Below, piece by piece: positions 30,655-39,868 of a stretch of 64,000 nucleotides of DNA (the first letter of the stretch is position 1; every line of letters starts with the position of its first letter). This DNA comes from JAIOQJ01 sp963718635 (lineage in GTDB: Bacteria; Planctomycetota; Planctomycetia; Gemmatales; Gemmataceae). The position numbers and the translations under genes are program-made. Location: positions 5,766,001 to 5,830,000 of the forward strand of contig OY970367.1 of assembly GCA_963718635.1 (NCBI GenBank). Reading direction: 5' to 3'. The notes beneath the pieces are model-generated. The model ran no database searches. It saw only the letters and a list, made by a program, of their open reading frames with translations, and was not told the DNA's origin.

Positions 30655-30828
30655 TCACCCCGCCTTCTTAGCCACCGGCTCAATCGCGCTTTTCGGTTGA
30701 CTGGTCTGAATTCCTTCGCGAAGATGGACGTTCCAGCGGCGTTCGTTGCCGTCGATGGATAGAAACATTTCCGCGTCGGCCGGCGCGTGTTCGATAGGAG
30801 TTCGCAGAGTAAGAAACTCACTTCCCAA
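30655..30828 (-). CDS. Small conserved-looking ORF behind the amidohydrolase
   Basis: A 57-codon frame with coding-like composition: FLTLRTPIEHAPADAEMF, LSIDGNERRWNVHLREGI, then TSQPKSAIEPVAKKAG and a stop. A TTG at 30828 overlaps the corrected end of the amidohydrolase gene by 11 bases, giving a plausible coupled start, but no strong ribosome binding site is visible. No family recognised. It could be a remnant of a longer gene. Low to moderate confidence. Confidence 0.4.
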   Translation of the reverse strand: MGSEFLTLRTPIEHAPADAEMFLSIDGNERRWNVHLREGIQTSQPKSAIEPVAKKAG

Positions 30829-32156
30829 CCAAATTCAACACGGCCAGCGACATCGTCTTAACACCCATGGCGATACTTGGCTCAGGCACAGGGTAATAGC
30901 TGTCCGAGTGCATTCCGGGCAAGGGTTTGGCGCACTTCCTTCTTCGATGCGGCGAAGCGCTCGGCGTCGATCGTGCCGAGGAAGTACATGAAGATCGGGA
31001 TGGCGCCGTTCTCGGCATAGCGCGAGAAATCTTCGCCGCCCATTAACGGAGGCCGTTCGTGAATTTTATCTTCGCCTAGTACCTCTTTGAATAGCGCGAT
31101 CGTCTTCTTCGTCAGCTTGGCTTCATTGACTAGCTTAGGCGTGAAGAGATCGGAATAGTATTTAATCTCTGGCTCGGGCGCGCGCATTCCCAGCGCTGCC
31201 GCCTTACAGACACGCTCAATGCCTTCGCTCACATGTTTACGCATGGCGTCGGTCGTCGTCCGTACGGTCAGTTGCAGTTTCACTTCATTGGGGATGATGT
31301 TGTGCTTGGTGCCGCCGTGTATGGAACCGACGGTAATGACGGCAGGCTCGACCGGGTTGCGCTCCCGGCTGATGATTGTTTGCAGGTCGATAACGATCTT
31401 CGCTGCGAGAACAACCGGATCGATGGCCAAGTGCGGCGCTGCCCCATGCCCGCCACGGCCTTTCACTAAAATGTCGATGGTGTCCACGTTGGCCATTGCT
31501 AAACCATCGCTGAAATTGATATGGCCCACTTCCAATTGGGGATCGCTATGCAGAGCCAGGCAATAGTCCGGCTTTGGAAAGCGCTTGTATAAGCCATCGT
31601 TGAGCATCAGGCGTGCCCCCGCGCCTATCTCCTCAGCCGGCTGGGCGATGAAGACCAGCGTTCCCTGCCATTTGTCTTTCATCCCGGTCAAGACGCGGGC
31701 CGTGCCGACCCAGGAAGACATATGGATGTCGTGCCCGCACGCGTGCATCGTACCCACCTCGCGCCCGGCGGTATCGCGCACCGTCACCTTGCTTGCATAA
31801 GGAACGCCCGTTTGTTCCACAACGGGCAAGCCATCTAAATCAGTTCGGACAAGGATGGTTGGCCCTGCGCCGTTTTTCAATACGCCGACGACACCGTGGA
31901 CACCGACATTGGTAGTCACCTCGAAGCCAAGCCTTTCCAGTTCCTTAGCCAGCTTCGCGGCCGTCTTCTCTTCCATCATCGATAGTTCGGGGCTGGCATG
32001 GAGGTTCTTGTAGAGTTCGACAAGCGTCTTGAGTTCCGCTTCGACTCCTTTATCAACCGCTGCGGTCAGCGGCTTTAATTTTTCAGAAGGCGTTTGAGCG
32101 CTGGCATAACCGCTGCTCAAGAATAAAACGAGACTGGCAAAGAGCATCCGGCGCAT
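30818..32156 (-). CDS. M20-family amidohydrolase, secreted (one frameshift near the C-terminus)
   Basis: Zinc-dependent M20D-type peptidase/amidohydrolase (about 445 residues) that hydrolyses N-acyl or N-carbamoyl amino acids or similar amides. It has a signal peptide (LFASLVLFLSSGYASA). Metal ligands are in MHACGHDIHMSS, AQPAEEIGAGA and LALHSDPQL; the dimerisation domain has GRGGHGAAPH. The apparent stop at 30882 is a frameshift artefact. Reading the other frame from about 30918 restores the family C-terminus LPGMHSDSYYPVPEPSIAMG and ends at 30818. One extra C in the ACCCTTG tract would explain it. Confidence 0.88.
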
Positions 32157-32281
32157 GGCGTTCCTCAGTCATCTAGGTTGAAGGTCATTGAAAAAGACAA
32201 CTGTAGTATTTTGAAAGTATAGAGGGACCGGCGGCGTGCGAAGTACGATCTGCACTGAAACACCATCTCTCGGCGAAATCT

Positions 32282-33055
32282 ATGAATTACTCTCCCATCG
32301 AATTGATGATCATATGTGCTTCACATGCCTTGGAAGATGGCAAGACAGTAGCAGTCGGCACCGGCGTGCCGTGCGCGGCAGCCATGCTCGCACAAAAAAC
32401 GCACGCGCCCAATTTAATCATCTTATTTGAAGCCGGCGGGGTTGCACCCCAGTTACCGATGATGCCAATCAGCGTCGGCGACTCGCGAACCATGCATCGT
32501 GCAGTTATGACAACCAGCATGGCGGACGTTATGCAGTTCTGCCAGAAAGGGATGATCGATTACACGTTTCTCAGCGGGGCTCAAATCGATCCTTACGGCA
32601 ATCTGAATTCGACGATGATCGGCGCGAATTACGCCAAGCCAAAGGTACGCTTGCCCGGCAGCGGCGGCGCCAACGATCTCGCCTCATTTTGCTGGAAAAC
32701 ACTGATCATCATGAGGCACGATTCGAAAAAGTTTGTCGAGAAACTCGACTTCCTCACGTCGCCAGGATTTTTGACTGGGCCGGGCGCGCGTGAAGCAGCC
32801 GGACTGCCGCAAGGAACCGGTCCGCATCGAGTCATCACGGAACTGGCGGTCTTGGCCTTTCATCCCGACACAAAGCGAATGATGGTGCATAGCCTGCACC
32901 CGTATCGAACGCTGGATCAGGTTCAGGCGGCCACCGGCTTTGCTCTCGAACCTTCCGACAGCATCGCCGTCACGATTGAGCCAACGGCCGAGGAACTCCG
33001 CGTCCTTCGCGACGATGTCGATCCTTTGGGGTACGTCTTGCGACGTGGTGCGTAA
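32282..33055 (+). CDS. CoA-transferase family I subunit B, no partner nearby
   Basis: Protein of 257 residues matching the glutaconate CoA-transferase subunit B / IpdB group. Family text includes CASHALEDGKTVAVGTGVP, FEAGGVAPQLPMMPISVGD, FLSGAQIDPYGNLNSTMIG and RLPGSGGANDLAS. Such enzymes act as AB heteromers transferring CoA between acyl groups. The A subunit is not adjacent on either side: upstream is the divergent amidohydrolase and downstream a convergent unrelated gene. Start ATG at 32282; the ribosome binding site is weak. Confidence 0.85.
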   Translation: MNYSPIELMIICASHALEDGKTVAVGTGVPCAAAMLAQKTHAPNLIILFEAGGVAPQLPMMPISVGDSRTMHRAVMTTSMADVMQFCQKGMIDYTFLSGAQIDPYGNLNSTMIGANYAKPKVRLPGSGGANDLASFCWKTLIIMRHDSKKFVEKLDFLTSPGFLTGPGAREAAGLPQGTGPHRVITELAVLAFHPDTKRMMVHSLHPYRTLDQVQAATGFALEPSDSIAVTIEPTAEELRVLRDDVDPLGYVLRRGA

Positions 33056-33145
33056 GCGATTGCATTACGCTGCTGGTTCCGGAAACTTCAAGCCTAAAGT
33101 TTTTGTTTGGTCGAATCGGGTCACCGGTGACATGCCACTCACCCG

Positions 33146-35252
33146 CTATTTATCGATGAACCGCTTTTTCCACGATGCTTTCCAGCGCTGCAATTGGGCA
33201 TCTCGAATGGCATCGGGCGCTGCCGCGTCGAAGTAGCCGATCTCTCGGGCGCCGACGGGATCACTATATTCCAGATGCCGATAAGCAAGCTCGCGAATGG
33301 CGACCTTCTCGTGCTTCATCGCTTCGAACAGGGTGGCGATGGTTTCAGGCCGGGCGTACTCGCTCGCAGCAAAAGGATGCAGCAACTGCATGATAAACTG
33401 CGCCTGCGGTTCCGGATAACCTTTCTTATCAATGAGCACTCGGTAAAGCAGCAGATCGCGTTCGGCGCCTAGGCCGGTCCAATGTTGGGCGCAGCGAATG
33501 GCGGCCTGCCTCATGGTGGGAACATCGTCGGCCAGACCGTTGACAAAATACTCGGGTGCATCCAATGCCTGCAGGCGCGCAACGCGAAGATGCGTCGGCC
33601 CGGTTGCTCCGCCGGATCTTGCATGGCCGAATAAAAGACAACGTCCAAGCGGGCGCCTTCCGGCTTATTGAAACGGTCGGCGTAATGCACGGCAGCGGCT
33701 TGCAGCAATTTGGACATCTCGTTATCTTTCGCTGTTTTGCTCCACCATTCGAGACGCTCCGGCATGATTTTCTTCGGTTCCAGTTTCTCCTGACTGGCGC
33801 TTTCCCAATCGAGATAGGTCGGGGCGACGAGTTCCGGGTATTCGTTGAACTTCACCTTCAATCCGGCGCGGCCCTTGAGCAAGCCGAGATAAACTTCGGT
33901 CGTTGGCGATATGCCGCCCGGCTCTTTCGAAAAGGCCACTCCTTCGCCGTAATACCCGAACAGATCAATGCAGACTTCGGTCTCGGGATCGAGCAACGTC
34001 AAGTCCCAGATTTCCTCTTTGAAGCGGACACGGACCCGTGCAGCCTCAAACTTTTGCCCCTTCACCGCCGGACTGGAGATAAACAGGCGACCGCTTTCCA
34101 AAGTCAGGTCCGCTTCCAATCCCAATGCTGGGACATGCAGCGTGATGCGGCTTTCGAGAATCAACAGCGGATCAATCAGGTGATACTCCGGCATGACGCC
34201 CCAGAGCGACAGTTGGACGCCGCTCTCCAGCACCTTCACGTCGTTGTGATGTCCCGGCAAGCTCAGCAGCGTATCGTTCGAAAAAAGATCTTTTGATGGG
34301 GATGCCCGTTCCCATTCGCGCGTATCGCGGTTGCGCTGAAGCAGCAGTTGATCTTTCGTTTGCAATCGAGCAATTGCGCGACGTTCAAGGTCTGGTTTTT
34401 TCGCCTGCACGGCAATCGGGCGAGCCTTCTCTTGCGCGGGTCCGGCAGTAGCTCGGGCTGGTCCGCCAATAGTTTTTCAGGCTCCACTTTCTTCGGCAGC
34501 GTTTCTTCCTTCGCCTTTTCCACTATGTCCGTCTTCTTCGGTTCGGTATCCGGTTTCTTTATTTCCTTTTTACTAACGACAACGGGCGGCACTTTTGTCT
34601 CACCCTCCGCACGGGAAGTTGCAACCGCAAAATAGCCTTGCGAACCACCAGGCTTCGAACCGGGTATTGCCATCCAAATGACAAATACAAGCAAGCCCAC
34701 CAAGACCAGAGCGCTCGCGATAGGGACCAACGAGCGCCTGCCGCGCATGCCAAGCAACAGCGCCTCGTCGGCCTCGGCATTGTCGTCTTCAAACGAAGCC
34801 GGTTCGGCCATTCCTGCGACACTTTGCGCTGTCGAGGCTTTGCGCGAAGGGATAGATTCCGGCCCTTTTACCACGCAATACATGCGCCTTCTGGCGGTGG
34901 GCGGAACGCGGGCGGGCTCGCCCAGGACCATGGTTAAAATCTGATGGCACGCCGATACCTCGGCCAGGATGGCGTCGGACTCAATTGCTGCTCGTTCGAC
35001 TTCTTCGATCTGTTCGGCAGGCAAGCTGTTGTCGAGATACTCAGCCACGGTATTGGGATCGGTGGATGAATCGGCGCGGTCGCCGGTAATGGCGGGCGCT
35101 GCCAGGCCGCGGCGCCGCGTGACCTTGGAAATGCGCGAAATCAATTCGGGGGCGATGTCGCTTTCCGCTACCTTTTCGCCCATGAGCTTTGCCTGAGCGG
35201 GCTCGAGTGTATCGTCGAGGTACGAAAGCAGGGTACGCAGCGTCAGACGCAT
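33146..35252 (-). CDS. Large anti-sigma-like membrane protein (two frameshifts)
   Basis: Planctomycete protein of about 700 residues with no firm function. The N-terminus (TLLSYLDDTLEPAQAKLM) and a second similar block (VAEYLDNSLPAEQIEEVERA) look like anti-sigma factor / zinc-finger-type repeats without clear zinc ligands. A single helix (SLVPIASALVLVGLLVFVIW) follows, then a charged Lys-Glu-Pro linker, and then about 400 residues outside the membrane containing LLSLPGHHNDVKVLESGVQL and LFGYYGEGVAFSKEPGG. Breaks near 34400 and 33575 split it into three collinear frames. No ECF sigma gene is adjacent; the one in this window is 18 kb away. Membrane-anchored regulator or structural protein are both possible. 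Confidence 0.7.
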
Positions 35253-35416
35253 CGGAAGAGTTCTCAGAAAACCGTGGTTATCTGTAGATTATGATAACAG
35301 GCATGTTCCTTGGCGGCAGATGTTTCGTTCCAGTTGCATTGGCCGTCTCTGGGCCTTCCTCTACAATCGTAAAAATCCCACCTTCGAGTTCCTTCCCTTT
35401 TCCTGAGGATTCTACA

Positions 35417-36383
35417 ATGCTCTCCCGCTGGCTTTCCTCCTTATGCGTGGTTGCCGTGCTGGCCTTGCCTGCCTGGTCGGCCGATGCCAAGAAACGGCTT
35501 TTGCTTGTCACCGATTCCGGCGGCTTCGTACACGATTCTGTCGGCGTGGCCGAAGAGATCCTGAAGAAGATCGGGCCGGATAACGGCTTCACCGTCGAAT
35601 GCTATCGCTTCACGCGAGATCCTGACCAGATGACTACGGCATCACGTACGGTCAAGGGCGACGATGGCAAGCCGATGAAAGGCAAGGACGGCAAAGAGGT
35701 TAAAGAACAGTACAAAACAACGGCATTAGCCGGCTACTCCGAGGCTTTCCGCGCACGCACCGGGATGCCGGTCGAGAAAGAAAACTGTGGCCGCGTGAAT
35801 GCCGCGACGCTGAAGAATTTCGACTGCGTCTTGTTCTTCACCACCGGCAACCCGTTGAACGAACAGGAAGTGAAAGACCTGAGCGATTGGGTAAAAGCAG
35901 GCGGCGCCATTGCCGGGACACATTGCGGCACGGATACTCTTTATCCCAGCAAAGAAAGACCTTGGAACGCCGCGTACGGCGAACTGATCGGCGCAGTACT
36001 TCGATGGCCACCCGTGGAACGCCAAAATAAAAGTAAAGGTTGAGGATCCGGAACACGCAGCTGGTAAGAGCTTCAAGACCGGGGACGAGATTGCCGATGA
36101 GATCTACCAGTTCCGCCCAGAGCCTTATAGCCGAAATAAGCTGCACATCATTCTGAGCGTCGATCCTTCCTCGCCGGTTGATTTCACGAAAGGCAAGCGC
36201 AAAGACAACGACTACGCAATCTCCTGGTGCCAGGAGATCGACAAAGGCCGATCCTTTTACACATCGCTTGGCCATCGTAAAGAAGTCTGGGCCGACAAAC
36301 GCTTCCAGGACCACCTGCTCGGCGGTCTGAACTGGGCGGTAAAGCAAGCGCCCGGCGCTGCGACGCCCAGCGGCACGAAGTAG
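35417..36383 (+). CDS. Secreted ThuA-domain protein (one frameshift)
   Basis: Exported protein of about 320 residues with a ThuA (glutamine-amidotransferase-like, type 1) domain, common in planctomycetes and linked to sugar metabolism. The start is the ATG at 35417 with TGAGGA upstream and a signal peptide (SLCVVAVLALPAWSADA). Domain text: LLLVTDSGGFVHDSV, FDCVLFFTTGNPL and GGAIAGTHCGTDT. The frame shifts near 35998, after which it reads YFDGHPWNAKIKVKVED, as in the family, and continues to a TAG at 36381-36383. An insertion lies in the first half (VKGDDGKPMKGKDGKEVKEQ), probably a surface loop. Confidence 0.88.
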
Positions 36384-36397
36384 AGTCTCACAGCGCT

Positions 36398-36489
36398 CTC
36401 GCCACAGGCTCGCGGCTAATAAGATCTCATTAGCCGCGAGCCTGTGGCGAGTGTGAAACCCTTCGCGCTCGCCACAGCCTCGCGGCTTA
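36398..36489. repeat. Perfect 22-bp inverted repeat plus partial third copy
   Basis: Left arm 36398-36419 (starting CTCGCCACAGGCTCGC) and right arm 36430-36451 (ending AGCCTGTGGCGAG) are exact reverse complements around a 10-base loop. A third partial copy follows at 36468-36489. It lies between thuA and the tRNA gene and could end thuA transcription, though there is no T-tract. Confidence 0.85.
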
Positions 36490-36549
36490 CACGCCGCTAA
36501 CGAAGCGCCTCTTGCGAACTACCGCCGAACGCCTACAATTCACTCTGTT

Positions 36550-36620
36550 GCGGGATTGGTATACCGGCTGTGCCCAGCCTTCCCAAGGCTGTGAAACGGG
36601 TTCGACTCCCGTATCCCGCT
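36550..36620 (+). tRNA. tRNA-Gly (anticodon CCC)
   Basis: 71-nt tRNA gene. The acceptor arms GCGGGAT and ATCCCGC pair fully; the anticodon stem CAGCC/GGCTG encloses loop TTCCCAA with anticodon CCC; the T arm is ACGGG-TTCGACT-CCCGT. The D arm is short but carries the GG pair. The discriminator base is T and CCA is not encoded. Confidence 0.9.
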
Positions 36621-36648
36621 TCGCTCTTCAACGCCATGAGACCCATCC

Positions 36649-37353
36649 GTGTCTAGCGTATTAGCGAGCCCTATCAAACGCGGCAATCTCCGGCACATCG
36701 ATGTACTCGGCGACATTCATCTCCCGGCTACCTTCGCGGATTTCTCGACCTTTCGCGAATGGACGCGTTCCGGCGACTATCCCCAAAACGGAGACGTGTT
36801 TTGGCTCGGCGACACGTTATGGGTGGACGCTCACGTGGACAAAATCGATTCGCATAATGCAGTGAAAACGGAATTCGTACGAGTCCTAGGCAACCTGTGC
36901 AAAGCGAAACGTCTAGGTTATGTCTATTCGGATCGGGCACGGCTGACCCATCCGGAGGTCGAGCTATCGAACGAACCCGATGCCCTGTTCATCGCGATCG
37001 AATCGTTGCGAGCCGAGAAAGTCCGTCGGATCGCAGGTGCAGACGGGGAGATCGTCGAACTCGAAGGAAGCGCCGACATGGTTCTCGAGGTCGTTAGCAG
37101 GCGTTCCGAGACTAAAGACAACCGAAGTTTGCGAGATCTATATTTCCGCGCCGGAATTTTGGAATACTGGCTCGTTGACGCCCGGCGAAAACCGCTCCAC
37201 TTCGACATTCTGCGCCGCGGGCCACGCGGTTTCGTGCCAACTCGAAAACAAGACGGCTGGCTTCGCTCGGAAGTCTTTGATGGCTCGTTCGTTTTGAATT
37301 CGGAAGTCGACGAACTTGGCGTTCCCGAATTTACGCTTGGTGTGCGAATCTAA
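36649..37353 (+). CDS. Uma2 family (DUF820) putative endonuclease
   Basis: Protein of 234 residues of the Uma2/DUF820 family, which has a PD-(D/E)XK-type fold and is greatly expanded in planctomycetes and cyanobacteria; function unknown. Core text: EPDALFIAIESL supplies the Asp, and MVLEVVSRRSETKDN supplies the Glu with a nearby Lys. The family ending EYWLVDARRK and FDILRRG is present. The GTG at 36649 is the only sensible start and begins 29 bp after the tRNA gene. Such genes are often mobile, and the tRNA-proximal site is compatible with insertion there (inference). Confidence 0.85.
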   Translation: MSSVLASPIKRGNLRHIDVLGDIHLPATFADFSTFREWTRSGDYPQNGDVFWLGDTLWVDAHVDKIDSHNAVKTEFVRVLGNLCKAKRLGYVYSDRARLTHPEVELSNEPDALFIAIESLRAEKVRRIAGADGEIVELEGSADMVLEVVSRRSETKDNRSLRDLYFRAGILEYWLVDARRKPLHFDILRRGPRGFVPTRKQDGWLRSEVFDGSFVLNSEVDELGVPEFTLGVRI

Positions 37354-37502
37354 TTTGTGCAGTCTGTCTAACATCCTCTGGCGTTTGAATAAGAGACTCG
37401 AGACGAACGCCATGCTTCAAGGCTTCCGCCATCCTCACGCAACTGAAGCACTTGCCGGCAGCCCAAGTCGACCAGTCGTTCGACAATAGCTTGCCAGCTA
37501 CT

Positions 37503-38893
37503 TCATCCAAACAGCTCCTCAATCGGCTTGCCGCTTGGCAGGACCGCGACGGGGCGGCCGTTGTTGAGGTACTCGGCGTTCGCATCGACACCGAGGTGTT
37601 GATAGATTGTTGCAAGAATGTCTTGCGGCGTCTTCGGGTTTATTTTCGGAAACGCGCCTTGACGGTCTGATTCGCCGACCACGGTCCCGCCTCGGATACC
37701 GCCGCCGGCCAGTGCAGCGCTGAAGACGTTCGGATAGTGGTCGCGACCCGCGTCTTTGTTTACCTTCGGCGAACGGCCGAATTCGCCCCAAGCGAGCACC
37801 ATTGTAGTATCCAACAGGCCGCGCACTTCCAAGTCTTCGATCAAGGCGCTAAAGGCCCGATCCCAGCGATCCAAGAAACCATTCTTCAGCGATTCGAATC
37901 CTTTCACGTGCGTATCCCACCAGCGGACATCAACGGTGACGAGCCGTACCCCGGCTTCCACTAGCCGCGCGCGAGCAGGAAGCGCTGGCTCCAGTTCGGA
38001 CAGCCACAGCGATCGACGGCCTTCGGATCATAAGCCGGGAGCATTCCATAGCGGTCGCGCGTCGCTTGCGTTTCCTTATCGAGGTCGAACGCATCGCGAG
38101 CAATCGGCGAGGTGAGGATGTCCCAAGCCTTGCGTTGAAAGCGATCGGCGGCTTCCATTTGGCCGAAGTTGTCTACATCCCGTCGCAAGGCGTCGAAACT
38201 CGTAAGAAGCCGACGGCGGTCGCCAATTTGCTCGAGGGTGATGCCTTCAGGCGGCGAGAAATTAGGCAGGCGGAAAGGCCCGATGTCCGCGGGGTCTGCT
38301 CGGGTTTCAAATGCTTTATGCCCGACACCAAGATAGGCGGGACCCGTGCCGGGCACTTCGCGCGGAATCATCACGTAAGGTGGCAGCTTTGGGGATCGAT
38401 GCCCAAGCTGTTTTGAAACTATCGCGCCGCACGAGGGATAGAGGTTGTCGTCAGGCCGGGGGCCGGCGTTGTAGCCAGTGAAGCAGATTTGATCGCCGCT
38501 CGAGTGCCCGGCATCGTGATGGTGCAAGCTGCGCACGAGCGACCACTTGTTCATGATCCTGGCGGAGAGCGGCAGCAAATCGATCAGGTCGATCCCTGGC
38601 ACGCTCGTCTGCTTAGTGCCGAACTCGCCGCGAATCTCCATAGGGGCACTCGGCTTAGGGTCCCACATGTCGATATGCGAAGGGCCGCCGCGCATCCAGA
38701 GAATAATCACCGAATGCAGTCGTCCGATCGTCGGCAGCGTTGGGTAACTGTTGGCCTCGCCCTGGAGCAAATTAGCTAACGACAGGCCATAGGCCCCCAG
38801 CAAGCCAGCCTTCACAACGCTTCTTCGGTTCGGATGCCGAAGAGTCCGGCGAAAATCAGCGCAGCCAGGCTGCGGACTTGGAGAGAAGCTCAT
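37503..38893 (-). CDS. DUF1501 family protein (one frameshift)
   Basis: Protein of about 460 residues of the DUF1501 family, normally exported and found beside DUF1549/DUF1553 cytochromes in planctomycetes. An RR-containing N-terminus (NRRSVVKAGLLGAYGLSLA) looks like a Tat signal. Family text: VIILWMRGGPSHIDMWDPKP, SLHHHDAGHSSGDQ, VDVRWWDTH and MVLAWGEFGRSPKVNKDAGR. The frame shifts near 37965, where LLARG should continue as RLVEAGVRLV. Here the usual partner gene is not adjacent. Confidence 0.9.
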
Positions 38894-39317
38894 AGCCCAT
38901 CCTCAATGGCAAACAATGCTCTTTAGCATCATTACAGATTTTTCGTTTCGTTTCTGCTGGAATTGCGATTTGAGTGTATCGGGGTGTGCTAATTGTTTCT
39001 CCCAAAACGGCAGCGCAGCTCTTCCTACCCTTCCCAGGCTTTGCAAACGGCTTTGCGGGGCGAAGGCAGAGTGAGGGAGAGGCCGCGGGTGCCCCTGCGG
39101 TTGTTGATGGGCAAGCGCTCTGCCTTTACCCTGCCTCTCCTGCAAAGGAAAAAAGCAATTTCGTAAAACAGCGCGCCTAAGCTGGTATGTCGAATGTTGC
39201 AAGTTCGCGCTTGTGGGTGACAAGGGCGTACCATCGGGGAAGGTGCGCACATGAGGGTGTGCGCTGCAGGGTAACGACAGAACACGGCAGCTTACGCTGC
39301 TCGGCTCGCCTGACTCG

Positions 39318-39377
39318 GCAAAGTCGCTTCTGGAAATATTTCCAGAAGCGACTTTGCGAGAAAATCGTGGGAAAACG
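39318..39377 (+). repeat. ATATTT palindrome element, copy a, with a perfect 40-bp palindrome
   Basis: Bases 39318-39337 (GCAAAGTCGCTTCTGGAAAT) and 39338-39357 are exact reverse complements with no loop. The box GAGAAAATCGTGGGAAAACG follows directly at 39358-39377. Confidence 0.9.
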
Positions 39378-39477
39378 GACGTTGTGGAATGCGGAATTCG
39401 GATTGCGGAATTCGGATTGCGGAATGAAGCCAAGATCAAACGCTCGATGCTCAATCGCCTGTCATTCTGACGGGCCG

Positions 39478-39529
39478 CTTCCGGAAAATATTTCCCGAAG
39501 GCGAAACCCGAGAAAATCGTGGAAAAACG
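39478..39529 (+). repeat. ATATTT palindrome element, copy b
   Basis: CTTCCGGAAAATATTTCCCG is followed by AAGGCGAAACCC and the box GAGAAAATCGTGGAAAAACG. The sequence just upstream (GTCATTCTGACGGG) is shared with copy d at 60967-61017. Confidence 0.85.
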
Positions 39530-39636
39530 CGCGGTGAGAAGATGAAAAATCGTTTGCAGCGTGCGCTGTCGTTTGGACAAAGACGGACTGGCCGGGGAGG
39601 CCTGCCCCACGAGGATCAAAGGCTATCGGTTAATAT

Positions 39637-39686
39637 TCAGGAAATATTTCCAGAAGGCTAAACCCGAGAAAATTGTGGGAAAACGA
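39637..39686 (+). repeat. ATATTT palindrome element, copy c
   Basis: TTCAGGAAATATTTCCAGAA, then GGCTAAACCC, then the box GAGAAAATTGTGGGAAAACG. The upstream flank CTATCGGTTAATATTC is shared with copy e at 61088-61138, extending that repeat unit by about 16 bp. Confidence 0.85.
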
Positions 39687-39868
39687 GGGTTGCGTTCAGA
39701 ACCGGGGCTCTGAGGAAGTGGTGGCCTTTACGCCCTACGTGGCTTCAACGTGCGTGTCCGGCTAGCGAGACATTCGACGCTGCCCGCCAAATACCTTAAA
39801 ACGATGCTCTCAGACTTTTGGACTTCGAACGCGTTTTCTGAGAGCGAAGCGCACAAGAGGAAATCATC

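Larger units (their letters stand above)
38894..39868. other. Long gene-free region made of interspersed repeats
   Basis: About 975 bp without a credible gene. It contains three copies of the ATATTT palindrome family (listed separately), GC-rich repeat text around 39050-39130, a CTTACGCTGCTCGGCTCGCC motif near 39290-39310 (also at 51750-51770) and tandem GGAATTCGGATTGC text at 39393-39422. The last 60 bases hold AAGAGGAAA, the ribosome binding site of the GTPase gene. Confidence 0.7.

Noticed and set aside
36600..37353. An integrated genomic island at the tRNA-Gly gene
   Set aside because: No integrase and no duplicated tRNA 3' end were found downstream; only a single Uma2 gene follows.
38903..39619. 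A 238-codon open frame on the minus strand
   Set aside because: It runs through the intergenic repeat island, and its translation is repeat-derived (for example PRFSRKVASGNISRSDFAES). It overlaps palindromes on both sides and has no ribosome binding site.
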